Shown here piece after piece: positions 1 through 13,549 of a stretch of 64,000 nt of DNA. The position numbers and the translations under genes are program-made. Within the stretch, counting starts at the first letter, position 1, and every line of letters begins with the position of its first letter. The notes beneath the pieces were generated by a model, which saw nothing but the letters and a program-made list of their open reading frames with translations, did no database searches and had not been told where the DNA came from. The stretch comes from Fratercula arctica (taxonomy: Eukaryota; Chordata; Aves; Charadriiformes; Alcidae). The stretch lies in the NCBI GenBank assembly GCA_947846985.1, contig CANTUZ010000008.1, forward strand, positions 29,159,352 to 29,223,351, given 5' to 3'.

Positions 1-3000
1 GCTTCGGTGGAGTGCACGCTGCTTGTCACTGCTCTGCCTGTCCTCCCTGCCCACACAGAGGCCTCGCTTCCCTCATAAATCAGCACTGACAGGTTTTAGG
101 GCAGAACTGGTACCAGCAAGGGCTTGAATCCCTCCTAAGGGGCAAAGGGCTGAAGGGGCTGCAAAAGAGGTCCCTCTGCCTGTGTTGGGATGGCCGTGTC
201 ATAACATGCAACATGACAACACTTCTCACAGGGTGCAGGAACTAAGAGATGGAGGATATGCAGTTTGATGGAGTTGATGCTGCTTAACAAGGCACCGAAC
301 ATTACAGACAAGATACAAGCAATAGGAAAATGAACAGCAAACAGAAAAGAAAGGGAGCAGGATCAAATGGACATTTTATTATGGGAATTTCTGACAGCGG
401 TTTGCTGCATATTCAAACACAGAAAGATGGGCAGTAGCCATTCACCAGCTCTGATCCAAAGGGACCTGGGATACTCTGCAAGAGCAGAAGTGATGTTAAT
501 TTGCTGCTCACACTGACACCTTGCAATGTCCACTGCTTTTTTTGCTATTTCTATGTCCCTTTAAGGATCGCATAGCCATGGAAGCTCTCTGAGCCTCTGG
601 AAGGAGCTGGGAATCCTGTCAGTACTTGAGAGGATAAAACACAGTTATATTTGATATATGAGGCCAGAAGAAACATCTTTGAAAACATTTGCTTTTCAGT
701 AAGAAAACAACCAAAGGCATTACTGGCCTGGGAGCATTTTTAGTGGGATTTCCTTAATACTTTTTTCCTATCCTCTCCTGCCCACTTCCCCAGCTCTGAA
801 CCCACTTGTGCATCGCACAGGTTGGAAACAATCATTCCCATGCCAGAGCAGCGTGAACTTCGTCTAGATGGGAGCTGCTCCAGGGATGACAACTCCTTCC
901 AAGCTGGTATTTGCCTGGCATAGCTTGTATTGCTTTCTGGAGTGAAAGAAGCTGCAATCACCAAGCCACTTTCATGACATTATTTTCTATTTGCTGTCAA
1001 AACAGTTGTATGTGCACAATAGTTTAACCCCAGCTCTGCAGCGGTCAGAACATTACCAGTCATTTTAGAATAAACTCATGTAATAACTAGGCCCTGGGCT
1101 GCTAGGGCAAGTCTTAAGATAGTAATCCTGTCTACCCTGGGTTTTAAGCAGCAGAAGTTTTCAAGGGCTAAGACTGTGTTTATCTGGAAAGGATGTACTG
1201 ATTTAAAACTACACGTCCAGTTAAAACTCTGAAGCCCCCACTTTTGCTAGTCTGGTACAAATTTGCTGATATCCCTGCCTCCTGCCCAGGAAGAAGCTGA
1301 CCCTGTAGGAGTTTAGTTTTTTATGCCTCTGCTGTGGGCCACGTCACCCCGCCAGCACAGTGCAGCACCGCTGTACAAAGGCAATCCTTTTGTAGGACAG
1401 CAGTTTGGCCTTGCTTCTTCCCCCCCCATTACAGTTATGAGCGGAGAAATGTTAAGTATTGTATCGTGTAGGAGAACCTCTTTTCTCCCCTTTCTACTGG
1501 GTTTCTTGGGTCAACTAGTATTAAAAGTGAACTCCTCCATTTGCTGAAATGTTTTGCACTACTTTGCTGCCACTACCAGCAAGCACCCAGGATGGTGCAG
1601 ACCCTCTCCATAGGGGGTCCTTTCCTCTACAGCCCACCGCACTGCGTTATCCTCTACAGCCCACTGCACCGAAGAGTTGCCCCTCTAGTTTGAAACTCCC
1701 TTCTACGCCTGGAGTTTGCTTTGGGGATGTTTCATTGATACACAGTTCTTTACAAATGAGTATACCCAAAATATTGCACATACCTTTTACCATCAGGGAT
1801 GCTCCAGGAAAACGTTTGTGCAGAAAGGGTGGGCATTCCTTTTGTCTCTGAAGCAAGCTGGGCTGAGAGAAGAGATCAATGTTTTGTGTAATAAAAATAA
1901 GGGACACCAATATGGAGTATGCCTGATATTTATATGTGAGCACTGCAAGGCTGAGTAAGGGATTTGGACAATTTACTGCTAAAATTAATCAAAGACATGA
2001 ATTTCAGTCCCCTAGGCTGAATTGCAAGTTCGCGTGTGGGTCTCAAATGTACAATGCATGTGTGTAATTGTCAGTTGTAGTTTATTTTGAGTAGATTCAC
2101 GGTAAGATAAAACAGACAAAAATGCAGGCACTCAGGTATATCCTGAATTTGGCAGAATGAAGAACACCACCCACCTGTCTGGCTGACACCCATTTGAAAG
2201 TGCTCAGCAGTCTTGCCTGTTCAGCTTGCCGGTTACCCTCAAATGGAAAACTGCATTACCAATTTTTGCTCGGAACTTAGAAGAAACAGGTAAAAGCAGA
2301 GACGCATCAACAGATTCAACGGAACCTCCCTCTCCAAACAGTGTAATTCTTATTAATTCATCTTCAGCCATCCCTCTTCTGCTAGAGGCTGTCCTTCTCA
2401 CCAGCCCAGCTACCCAGTCTCATGCCATGCACAGCTTCTTTGCCTTGCCACTGCCAGTTGCTTGTTAGGGCTGCCCCAGAGGTCAGGGCTTTGCACAAGA
2501 CAAGTGTTACCAGCCTCTCTGCTTGCGAATCTTGGCTGTCCTGCACAATCACTTTCTCTACTGTAAGTGTCAAGGAGGTTCTATCTGTGGGGAATGGATG
2601 GTGGCTTTAAAAGTGTTTTATTTTGTTTTGTTTATTCAGTAGATTTTCCAGGTATCACAAAGTTCTATATTTCCCCTGTATATTTCAGGATACAGAGATG
2701 CTTTGGCTGCTATTTGACCTCTGGTGCATCTCTTTCCATACAAGTGTTTTTTCTTAGGTAACCACAAATATAGAATATACAGAATCATAAAGTATCAATG
2801 AAAAGAACATATTCATGCATGAAATACCATTATACTTTCACAAACACTCTCAAAGTCAAGAAGAGGACATAGGAAGAGACTGCATAAGTTTATGAAAGGG
2901 ACAAGTTCAGCCTAAGATGGCCAACAAAACAGTGTCAAAAGGCTCTTCATAAGTTTCCTGACCATTCAGCATGATGGGTTATACTGGATAAGCAGAGTGG

Positions 3001-6000
3001 AGAACTCCCCAGAGCAAAATGAACGTGGTAGGCCCTCTGGCTATGTCAAAGAAAAAAATGGGATTTCCCAGAAATAGATAGGAAACCAAACAGGAGTTAA
3101 ATACAGCTGATTAGAATAATTTTCAGCTGATTTTTGGTCATAAAAGGCCATCATTAAGATCTGAAAGCTAACAAAAAACTCGATCTGGAAAAGGAAATTT
3201 GTAAATGTTGTTTATCTTTTCTTTATTATATTTTTTCTTTCTTTTCCACCATCTTCGCACCTTTCTGCGATGGGGAATGGGATAAGGGGTAAAAAAAGAG
3301 AGGCTGGAGAGGAGCAGGAGGAAGTGTATTCAAAGAGAAGCGTGTGAAAACAAATAATAAAGAAAGAACAGAACAACAAAAACTGAGATCTTTCAACTGC
3401 AATTATTTTCCCTAAATTTCAGTGAAACCATTCAGGAAAACAAAATATTACTAATTTTCTCTCCAGAGGTTTCTGAAATGTTTTCAACATTCTTCCTCAG
3501 CCTGGTTTTCTCCTGTCTCCAAGCCATTGTGATGAGTGGTGCCGGAGGAACCACTCCACCAGAGCAGGAGCTGGGAAACAGGCCATCGCGCCGTCAGAGG
3601 ACACATTGCCTGGATTAAGAAATCACCAGGGCCAGGCTGAATCCAGCAGGCCTTAGCAGGAATGCACTGGTCACCCTGTCACCTCATCTTTCTGCATTTC
3701 AAAATCAGTTTTATCTAGTATGGGATGCGTGATATAATTTAGACAGCTGGCAAGGTAAACATCTGACGGGCTGAGCATCTAGAAATAAAAACTCAAAACT
3801 TGAGGACCTCCTTTGTCTGGGTCAGCCACTGCAACACATTCACAACCCAGGCCTCTGTGTACATCGTAGCTGGTGGAGGTGGATGTGCTAATTTAACCCA
3901 GGGGACGGACGCAGGGAGTTGTACGACCTCCCCAGCACTTTGCCTGTGTCCAGGGCTTGGGCAGGTTCTCTTGCCGTTGGCCAGAGGACACATACCAGTG
4001 AAGAGGGTGTTGGACTTATAAAACTAGAAAGAAATGCTGGCTGATGGAGCCCTGTGAGCACTGATCTGAACAGCTTGTGAACCATTACTATCTAGAAGTG
4101 TCAAGAAAGATTAGAACAAACATCAAGCAAAGATGAAATAAACAGCTATTGTATGGGCAGAAATGGATTTTCAGTTTCCACAGTAAATAAAATAATGTGC
4201 TGTCTTAGTCAGTGCCCCTGTGATGATACAGTTTGCAGGATTTTTACTGGCAAGCTGCCATACTTACTTTCATTTATCTGCCTCAAAGCACCATTTCAAA
4301 AAGTGCAAAAGCATGTTGTTGATAGAGTAGATTGTTTATAGCTGAATTGAGTATTTCAGAACAACACGCATTGTAATAAAGCGGGGGAGGGGACGAGGAA
4401 GCCAGCACAGCTGCAGCTTCTTGAATCCTTTGTCAAAAATCAATGCCAGAAAGCTGAGACGTATTTGTTCTGTCTCAGGAAACGCAATATGCAGCCCCCT
4501 CACAGGTCCGCTCTGTGACAAGTGCTAACAAAGGCCCACGGTACCGCCAAGGCTTCCCCAGCACCTTGCACTGATGGGGCTGGCACCCCTGGATGGCTGA
4601 GCAAGGGATGGCACCGCACTCCCCACCAGCTCCTTGGTGGCCAGCGCAGCCTGAGGACCCATCACCCCTGTGCATCACCACAGCTCTGCTGCTGCGTGTA
4701 GATGATGTGGAGCACATGGTACAGTTAACTCCTCCAGCGATCTAAAGACCATGTGAAAGTGTGGAGGTAGGGGGGGAAGAGAGAGAGAACAGTATTAAAA
4801 ACAATAATGTAAATAAAACCAGGGTGTTTCAAGAGCAGAGGAGCACAGCCCTCATAGCTGGGTTGGCAACCTGCTGCTGCTGGAGCAAGGCAAGAAGCCA
4901 GGGCAGCCCATTGCAGGTAGAAATTGGTGGCTGAAGCAGAAAGATGGCTTGTCCCAGTTCACCAGTCTCCCTCCTACTCACAGCGTCTTCAAAAGGACAG
5001 TAAGTCACACAGACTGTTTCTCCGTGTTGAAAAACAGCATGAAAAGCACATGCCTCTGGAGGTTTCCACTGCTAACAAGGGCTGGTTTCCTCAGCACAAA
5101 CAATAAAAGGCTGATGAGTGAGGACTTCACTTCCCCTGAGACCATCGCATCTAAACAAATAACAGACTGAAAAATATGACTGGAATTAAGGTGAAAAGAG
5201 AACAAGACTTTATGGGAGGATAACCATAGCTTCTACCCAGAGTTAGAGGGCATGGAGAAAATGTGAGGGTCTCCTTCTCTGGCCCTGCTGGCCCCAGAAG
5301 AAAACGTCTCACGCTCCCACCATGCTGAGGGACAGCAGCTTTTCTGGCCAGTGTTCCTGTAGCTTACTGGAGATGACAGGGGTGGTATTGCCTCCAGCCT
5401 GGCAGCAGAGGGTACTGGACCATGGGTGCTGGGAGATACACAGCCTTTGTTTCCTTCCTCAACCTGGCTTCCTGAGCGACCTGCCCCATGGCCCCATGCT
5501 GGCCGGCGCTGCATGGAGTGGCTCTGCTGCTTGCTCCTGGCTGCCTGTGGTCCAGGCTGGCTTGGGAAAAAGCTGCACTGGGGCACCTCAGCTGTGTGGG
5601 TGACTCTCACTTTGCCACGTCCCCCTCAGCTGGCGCAGCTGACATCAAATGCCCTTGGGATGTTCCTTATGAGCACAGCACTCTGAGGCACCATAGGCTT
5701 TCAGGAGATATTGCGGTCCCTCAGCTCCCTTTGTCAGCAGGAGCTCCTACAGGCACTGAGCACCCAGAAGGAACGCTTGATCCTTCACTGAATCAAGCCC
5801 TATTAGCATATTTCCAGGCATTTACAGATGCCATATTTTCTACATTAATATTTAACCCACCAAGTCTTTCAAAGCCCATCTTTCCAAACCTCAAGTTCCC
5901 AGATGCTTTTTAATGCCCTTCTCAATAGTGCAATAAAAGTCTGATATTTTATTACTCCCATGAATTATTATCCTAATTTGTAATTTGCCAGACTTTTTTA

Positions 6001-7210
6001 AACTTCAAAATCTGTACTGTATTTTCCCACACACACAAAAAAATAAAAATGCTGTGCGCGACACATTTTTCACTAACAAGCCGAAGGCTAATATTTAAAT
6101 AGACACAATAATTTTTCTGAAAGGGCACACTATCTTTGTCACACTGTCAGCAAGGTTGTTTTATGTCACCCCAAATCATGTTTAAATGTTTTCCTAAAAT
6201 AGAAAGGATAACCTAGAACTGTGCACGAAAGACTGGAAGCAGAATGAAATGGTTATGCATTCTTCTGAACTTTGATGTAATGTAAACTTCCAGGATGGTT
6301 TATAGGCACCATTTTTATTTTTTTTAAGAAGTAAGCATCTTGGTTATCTGGAATGCAGATGCTGGGCAAATTCAGAAGCTCTGGAATGCCTGCAAGCTGT
6401 GCTCCCTATGCAGTAGACGCCAAAGATAATGGAGCAAAAGACGCTCGAGATCTCATCCAGCATCCACTGAAGTCAACAAGGGCCATTTTACTGACTGAGC
6501 TGAGCTGTGAATTAAACCTTCAAAGAGCACCTTCCCGTAAATAAACTAGAGACCTGTCTGAATCCAGAACACCACAAATGAGGTGGGTCAAATCCAAGAA
6601 AACAGATACACTACAAGGGTGACCTCAAAGCCAAACCTAGTACACTAAGAATGTCTAAACAAGGCAAGACTTCTAAAGAAACAAGGCTGATGGTGTCCTG
6701 CTTCGTTTAATGTGGGTTGCCCAGGAAAGCAGAGCTCTGTTTGTATTGAGAATGACTGATCTACCAACGTGAGGATGGAAACCTCTGTTTGTCACCCAAT
6801 GAGAAATGAGGGTCTAATACTTATAACTCACGAAAGTGCCTTCCACTGGCATCTCAGTTACATTCTGCAGAAGCAAAGGTGAAAGCTGTTTGAAACTATT
6901 TGCTTTCTTTCTCCTGCAGGCCTATTAAAAATGAAGACAGAAAACTTCTGTGGAGCGGTCTGTAATGGCGTAGAGCTGGCGACAGCTTTGTGCTGAGTGC
7001 TATGTTGGTAACTTGATTGTCAGGAGGCCAAAAGCTTTTATTTTTCTGGGTGGAAGTGTGGCACCACACTTCCCATTGGTACAGGATATGTCATCCTGGA
7101 ATGAGCAGCTTGATTACTCATGCAGATCTTGCAACATCTGAAGATTATCTAAACGCTCATGGAGCATTTAAACTCATCTGTGGTTGGACAAATCTGAGAC
7201 AGAGATGTGA
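1..7210. other. Gene-free unique sequence
   Basis: I see no supportable gene here. Open frames reach at most about 141 codons (5488-5913, plus) and 125 codons (5233-5610, minus). These two overlap each other on opposite strands in a locally GC-richer patch, which is what chance frames do, and neither shows a recognisable motif. The segment 5800-6200 is AT-rich with words such as AATTATTA and TAATATTTAAAT, and has the look of non-coding regulatory DNA rather than of a repeat. A purine-rich stretch lies at about 3290-3385. Confidence 0.6.
1624..1672. repeat. 27-base tandem duplication, about 1.8 copies
   Basis: The unit starting CCTCTACAGCCCAC at 1624 recurs at 1651, with a period of 27 bases and few mismatches over the shared ~22 bases. 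It lies inside a chance open frame (1549-1851, plus), where it produces a repeated LQPTA peptide. This is a simple local duplication with no sign of a mobile element. Confidence 0.8.
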
Positions 7211-7785
7211 GAATCATAGAATCATAGAATGGTTAGAGTTGGAAGGCACCTTAAAGATCATCTAGTTCCAACCCCCCCACCATGGGCAGGGACACCTCCC
7301 ACTACACCAGGCTGCTCACAACCCCATCCAGTCTGGCCTTGAACACTTCCAGGGATGGGGCATCCACAGCTTCCCTGGGCAACCTGTTCCAGTGCCTCAC
7401 CACCCTCACAGTAAAGAATTTCTTCCTAATATCTAATCTAAGTCTACTGTCTTTCAGTTTAAAATAGTTACCCCTCATCCTATTGCTACACTCTCTCATA
7501 AAGAGTCCCTCTGCACCTTTCCTGTAGGCCCCTTTTAGGTACTGGAAGGCCACTATAAGATCTTGCTGGAGCCTTCTCTTCTCCAGGCTGAACAACCTTA
7601 ACTCTCTCAGCCTGTCCTCATAGCAGAGGTGTTCCAGCCCTCTGATCACCTTTGTGGCCCTCCTCTGGACTCGCTCTAATAGGTCCACATCATTCTTACG
7701 TTGGGGGCTCCAGCGCTGGACACAGTACTCCAGGTGGGGTGTCACAAGAGCAGAGTAGAGAGGCAGAGAGTGCCTTGACAGGAGA
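7211..7785 (-). mobile_element. CR1 LINE (non-LTR retrotransposon), 5'-truncated copy
   Basis: The element reads on the minus strand. Its 3' end is at about 7211, where the plus strand shows two tandem AATCATAG-type octamers, the complement of the ATTCTATG repeats that end avian CR1 elements. Next come a ~90-base 3' UTR (about 7212-7301) and the tail of ORF2, which closes with TAG at 7302-7304. Similarity fades near 7785, so about 575 bases remain of an element that is about 4.5 kb when full length. Such 5' truncation is the normal outcome of target-primed reverse transcription. CR1 usually makes no clear target-site duplication and I see none. The frame is unbroken, so the insertion is probably fairly young or little decayed. 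The family (CR1) is secure; the subfamily is not assigned. Confidence 0.95.
7302..7785 (-). pseudogene. CR1 ORF2 C-terminal fragment (reverse transcriptase tail)
   Basis: This open frame encodes the region after the catalytic core of CR1 reverse transcriptase. Visible family signatures, in order, are PLYSALV just upstream of position 7745, HLEYC, LLERVQRRATK, LFSLEKRRL, HWNRLP and SLEVFKARLD, ending in SSLV and a TAG stop. The codon at 7743-7745 is GTG and is internal to the original protein, not a true start; the frame runs on upstream through PLYSALV. The endonuclease domain and the RT active-site motif are absent because the copy is 5'-truncated, so it cannot make a working enzyme or move by itself. 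No frameshift or stop interrupts the remaining ~160 codons. Confidence 0.9.
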
Positions 7786-10700
7786 ACCTGGACTGGGGAC
7801 TGACTGAAAAAGTGCTATACTTTTAGAGTTGTTTTCTAAGGATCCTTTTCCACCATGGGAGAGATCCACCTTGCAGTGGACGTTTCAAAGTCTATTTTCA
7901 GGTGGACAAGAGCTTTGAGCATTAAACTCTCCTCAGAGAGGAGTGATGTAAATGGATTTCCACAGAGCATCTGTGCAGCTGGATGAGAAGGTTCTTCGCA
8001 GGGACAGAGGCCCTGTTCCGCTAATCCTGCTTGCTCTGCCTTCGACCCCTTAAACTACTCCCTGTACAAGGCCACTTAAAATTCACAGTGGAGATGAGTT
8101 CCATCTAATGCAACAAATGCTCAGTTTGTGCCCAGGCTCAATCTTCTGGCATACTTACCTCCTGTTCTCTCATCTCCTTCATTCCCCTTGGGCTTTCCAG
8201 TTGTTGGGGGGGATCCTTTTGCCCACTAAGTTTTGCACAATTATTTGTCTGAGAAACTTACGAAGAGAAGAAGTGGAGCCCAGAGTTAACAGAAGGTATG
8301 AGCTTCTTCCTACAAATACTGTGTGGAGTTCATACCTCCTTTAGGAAGAGCACGTGACTTGTGCAGGTTTCTGATCATCTCTGAATTCCACATAGGACCA
8401 CTATACTGGAGTTTAGCTTTGAAAGGGACCAAATTGATGCCCAGAGAGGGAAGCACGCAGACCCCCTCTGAACTGCCAGGGATTAGTCCTGGCACAAGTT
8501 TAAGCCTGGGACCTAGGGCCAGGTCACTGGAATTACTTAGCTCTACGAAAAGTCAGGACTTGCTTCAGGTATGACACTGAGTAACAAACTAATAGTAAAA
8601 CACAATACATACACATATAGATATTATGCTATAGGCACGGGAATTATTTTTCCACAGTTATAGTTTCTTTTCTATTTGCCTTTTTTTTTTTTTTTTTTTT
8701 TTTAAAACACCTTTCCTTCTAGGAGATGTTGAAGACAACTCTCTGTTTTGCTGAATATGCACTTCCTGCCTTTGACTCTAACTGCTTCCACATTTGGTGA
8801 AGTAGCCATTTCTTTTGCATCTCATCCAGCCATGTGACAGCTACGGATCTCAGAAGGGAAAACTCAAACCCTCTTTTGCATTACTCTTACGGGAGACTTT
8901 TGGAGAGCTTCACCTCAAACCCGCAGTTTAGCTTGAGGCTGAGGGAACAAATTCCCTTCAGCATTCAGGGACCCACAGTCACCTTGTTAACACAATACAG
9001 GGAAGACACACAGCTACACTACAGGTTGAAACACAAGCATGCACAGGGACAGTACTGCCTCAAACTATCACATATCTTACAAAGTCTTTCAAAGGTGGTG
9101 AGGCAGAATTGTGAAAGCCTGTGAGAAAAGTCAAATACATTCTTCTGAGGGCCACTGAGAAGGAATCCAGAGAGTTACTCACGTGCTTTTCAGCACAGGC
9201 AACCATGGTGTTCATCCCAGAAGTCTACCATTAGAAGATTGCTATTGGGACTCAGTCAGCTTTGTTGTCAGATTCCCTCTTGCATCCCTTCCATCACCTC
9301 CCTGGGCTAATCCAACAACGGAAACCTACCTATCTACAGAGCAGGCAAAGTCTTTGTGAGCAAGCACAGGGACAATACGCAAGAGTCTGGCTCAGTACCC
9401 AACAGCATGTGTATGTGATCAATGGCCTCTGTGTGGCATATGCTCTACTTATTTCTCAGGGCTGTGACTTATTAACAGTATTACCTTTTCTGATGAAATA
9501 TCATCATCACATGTAAACATCAGTGACAGGCATTAATTGCAGACAACGCCTTTAATCAACGATTGAACATTAATAAGCATAGACCTTGAGAATTAACACA
9601 ATGAGACACTTGTACTTAATCACTAAAGAGTACTTCTCATAAAGAAAACCCTCTCCTTTTGTTCCTAAAAAGGTCAAAGTCTTCTTTTCTCTATTTGACA
9701 AGGAGAAAAACCACATATAGTAGAGCATATCTAGGCTGCTCTATGTGGCTTACGTTTTTTCCATCCGTGTGTAAAAAACATTCATTTTCAAAGATGTCAC
9801 CAAGTTTTTGTATGTGATCTACAGCTCCCAGAGTCTCTGTTCCTGAAATTATTAGGTTAGCTGCTGAAAGCAGCAATCAAGTTTTACTGTTAATCTTAAA
9901 AGCTAATCCTTTTTATTGACTTCCCAGTCAATAAACTTGTAGCTCTGAAACTACTTTCAGGTTTTCTTGAATAATAAGAGGGTTTGTGTGTACCTGTGCA
10001 TGTGTTTGAAGCTGCTAATTTCCTTCCTAAGTAAGTTGCACTCAGGTTAAAACTATAAAGTCATTTACTTTATCTCCTGACGTGGGGTCCTACATTGATG
10101 GAAATCAGAAGGCAGCTTGAGCCGACAGGACTCGGGGAGTAAGGTCAAGACACTCATCTGGTCACAGTTTATGGGGGGTTGTTACAGGTAGTGAATCTTC
10201 CTGACGAACAGAAAGAATAAGGAGAGAGGGTTTTTGTTTTAAGCTTTTGTCTTTTTAAGAAACGCAGTGGATGTAGTCCTGTCTGTATTCTTGAATTAAA
10301 ATCTAACCTAGGGACCTGGAGAATAGTTAAGTATCACGCAGATTTATCATTCCTCAGTTCTAGCCAAAGAAAAGGGAATGAAGGACATGCCAGATGTCTC
10401 AGGCTACTTCAAGTTGCTGTGAACCAGTTTGGCTGTATTAAACCGTGCACAAGTCCTGCTCCCAAGTCTCTTTTTCCCCACACCAGTAATTAGCAGCATG
10501 GGACTCCCCAGAAGCCCCAGCATCACCTCAGCAAGAAGAGGACACAGTATGGGAGAAGAAAAGCAGGTCTGTTCTCAGCTTACGTGCTATGTCAAACACT
10601 AAAATATAAATAGCTCTCTGAGCAGCAGGGAAAACATGAAGGCCTCCTTGGCTTTGTAATTTGTGGTGGGATTTTCTTGTGCAGAGCAGTATGCGAGCTC

Positions 10701-12581
10701 TCACTGAAGCTCTTCCCACTGGTGGGGGGCATTCAGGCTGCCATTCGGAGAGCAGCCCTTCCCTTGGCAGCAGCATTAATGCTCTTTCTCTTTGTCCATC
10801 ACCGGTTTCACATAGTCTGCCAGAATTACAATCTTTACCACGCACAGCCACTGCTCAAGCGTAGCAGAGACCAGCCTCTGGGTTCAAAAGATGCAGCAGG
10901 AAATTTCTCCCTCCCTCACTAAGATTAAAGTTTTTTCTCAGACTAACGCCCTTTCCAAGCTTGTCTGGACAGCGAGCTGCTATCCAACCTTCGGTTGCAC
11001 CAGGAGACCACAAACATCTGAGCACTTCTCACATCTAGTGTGGAGCAACTCGCAGCTTCGCATTTATGCTCAGGTTTCAGGTGGGCCTGCTCCCCGCCTG
11101 CTCTTAGCGTGTACAGCAAGCTTCATGCTCTTAACATTTCCCAGAAATTCAAAGTGACAGAACCGGAGGTATTGCAATCTGGAACTCTTAACTTTCGTAA
11201 ACTGGTGAGAATACTGGAATGTGCATGTTCCTTATTTAACTGCTCCACCAGCTTTTCTTATATGCTGCTCAGCACAGCCGTTCAGGATACATATTAGACA
11301 ACTAACATCTGGACTGAATATCTATTAGGACCATATGTTTTACTCAGCTACAGCATCATGTTGGAGATTGGGAAAATCCAAACCAAATGGAGATATCAGA
11401 AACTTTCAAGGGTCAAAAATAAAGTAATTTTGGTTTTCCCAGCCCCGATGAATATGGTATATTGGCCTGTGCTCTACGCCTCATGCGAAAGTCTCATTGT
11501 AGAAATAACCTGACAAAAAATGAAAAACAACCTACGCATTGTGGTTGAAAACAGATCTATCTTGATGATTTTTCCCCTGGTAAAGTTTTGAGTGAGACAA
11601 TGCTGAATGCCTCTGTCTCCTAAATGAGAATGTAAAGTAAGAGTCCCAACCTTCACTTTCCTGTTGACACTTTATGAAGATGTTTTCACTGTGCATGTGA
11701 TGGTTTCCAGTTTCACCCCAATAGGATTCTCCTCATTTACAGCCAAAAAGGCTACATGTGCCCTACATGGCTGTGCCTGGGAATATACCGCTTTATATAA
11801 ACAGAAGCAGTTCCTAAATGCTATAAAAACTCATCAAGACAGTTCATGGAGCACAGCGTAACTCCCTCACTGCTGAATAAGGAATTGAGAGCACTGAACA
11901 GCTACAACCATTTTGTACATGAAAGGAAGAAAGCAGAAGGAGTCCCTTTAACCAGCTTTGAGACCTGATCAGGAAAAATTAAATTCCCACAGTCTCGCAA
12001 ATATCTCATGTAGGAAGAGACATCTTAGTGCATTTACAACATTACAGGTAAAGCCCTTAATCACCAGAGGCCAACAGTGTTCTTTAGATATGAGCATTAT
12101 TTGTACCTACATGAATTTCCTGTGACCAAGTCAGGGCTCGCAAAGACTTGACTGGGGCAAGGAGCAGAACTTAATACTTTGGCTTCTTGGTACTGCTGCC
12201 ACTTCGGGTGCATGTGCTTTGGGGAGGTGCATGTCTCAGTGGTGTCTCTGGCCCCAGATAAAGGAATTTCTCCCAACCTAACTGGGGCACCAGGGGAACC
12301 ATTGCATTTTATCAAAGAAATATCCATAATGTATTTTGCTAGGTCAAAATGGTAACCCTTCAAAATAACAAACCCAAAATAATTTTGCAAGAGAAAAAAA
12401 TTCCATTTTCCACTACTGTTTTTCTTTTTGTTACACAATGAAATAAGTAAGAGTCAATAAATCTGTATTTAAAAACCTGACATAAAAAATCCTAAACATC
12501 CTTTTTTAACAAGCGTTCTTATTTTCTTAATGATTTAGATGGCTGGATGAACACAACAAAGGTGGAAAAGAAGAGCACATA
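7786..12581. other. Gene-free unique sequence
   Basis: No coding region can be supported. The longest frames are 107 codons (10528-10851, minus), 113 codons (12097-12438, minus) and 96 codons (8834-9124, plus). None carries a recognisable domain, and all except 8834-9124 have overlapping frames on the other strand. Apart from the T23 run at 8681 I see no repeat structure here. Confidence 0.55.
8681..8703. repeat. T23 homopolymer run
   Basis: An uninterrupted run of 23 T follows TTTGCC and precedes AAAACACC. On the minus strand it would be a poly(A) tail, but the sequence next to it (8704 onward, read on the minus strand) has no recognisable SINE or retrogene body. I call it a simple repeat. 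Confidence 0.9.
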
Positions 12582-12684
12582 GGATGGGTATTTCTGGTCC
12601 AGAGGATGAGAACTGGAAGAGCTGGATGACTGGATGGATATTTCTGGTCCAGAGGAGGAGAACTGGAAGAGCTGGATGACTGGA
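12582..12684. repeat. 50-base tandem duplication, two copies
   Basis: The block TATTTCTGGTCCAGAGGA begins at 12589 and again at 12639. The period is exactly 50 bases, and both copies continue through GAACTGGAAGAGCTGGATGACTGGA-type sequence with one or two differences. It was probably produced by replication slippage or unequal exchange. In the minus-strand frames 12519-12854 and 12527-12730 it yields serine-rich peptides (runs of S, and LDQKYPS repeated), which are artefacts of the repeat. Confidence 0.9.
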
Positions 12685-13549
12685 GTGATAGAAATGGGGT
12701 GGGATTCAATAGTGCAACGCACCTGACCATAAGCTGTAAGGATTCGGAGCAGCATTGCTGCTGTGCCCTGGGCGCTCATCGTCTGAGAATGACAGAGGAT
12801 GAGAAGGGCCTGGAGGTATTGGCTCGTCACAGGACAAGCGTATGTCACCAGCACGACTTGGCCTTGAGAAAAGCAGGAGTCTGCTGTGGCAGGTGAGGGA
12901 AGGTAATTCCCCCAGAGATAAGGCAGCAGTAACAGCCCTGTTCAAGGCCAGGAGACCTCACCAGAAGCACGGCAAATTTTTATCACCACCCATGTTCAGG
13001 AAAGATAAAATAGGTAGAGAGAAAGGCTATTAGGGCGACCAAGGAAGTGCGATCCTGAGGATCCTGAGGACAGTTTAGCCCAGCAAAATGAAGCCAGAAA
13101 CGGACCGTGATGGTGGCTGCAGATTCATGGGAATGCAAAAGGAAAAGGAGGAATATGCATCACGGAGGGAAATTCTTTTCAGTAATTGTGTTGGCAAAAG
13201 ATATATAACAAGCAGTTAACTAGCCATAAATGAACATTAATGTTTTCTTCAGGGTGTTAAATTGAACTATGGTCTCTCAGCCAGAGAAAGAAATGTGAGG
13301 CTTGATAATCCTCCCAAAGCATCGACATCGCAATGAAGTCAACAACAAATTCCTGCCCTCCATCCCCATTCTGTCTGCCTGTGGATTCAAGCAGATGTTA
13401 CTGAACTCCTTAGTTTCAACTCCTTGCCGAAGCCGTTTTTTTCTTTTTTCTTTTTTCCCTTTTTTTTTTTTTTTTTAAACTCTGAGGTCTAGAGATTTCA
13501 TTTTCTTCAGATGAAAGATTAGATTCTGTCAGTTCTGAGTACATATGTG
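12685..13549. other. Gene-free sequence with a short 9-base repeat
   Basis: There is no supportable gene. At 13051-13070 the 9-mer GATCCTGAG occurs twice in tandem. The end of the stretch is a long pyrimidine tract (see 13436-13476). If the hAT-like end at 13550-13589 is real, its body would extend leftward into this segment, but no internal transposon sequence or partner terminus is recognisable. Confidence 0.5.
13436..13476. repeat. T-rich tract
   Basis: Forty-one bases consist of T broken by only a few C residues, ending in a run of 16 T before AAACTC. It is a simple pyrimidine tract. Confidence 0.9.

Noticed and set aside
2770..2800. AGAATCATAAAGTATC, similar to the CR1 3' octamer tail
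   Set aside because: The adjoining sequence has no CR1 3' UTR or ORF2 resemblance.
6461..6490. CCACTGAAGTCAACAAGGGCC as part of a palindromic reptile/bird repeat
   Set aside because: The shared word is short and the palindromic partner arm is absent.
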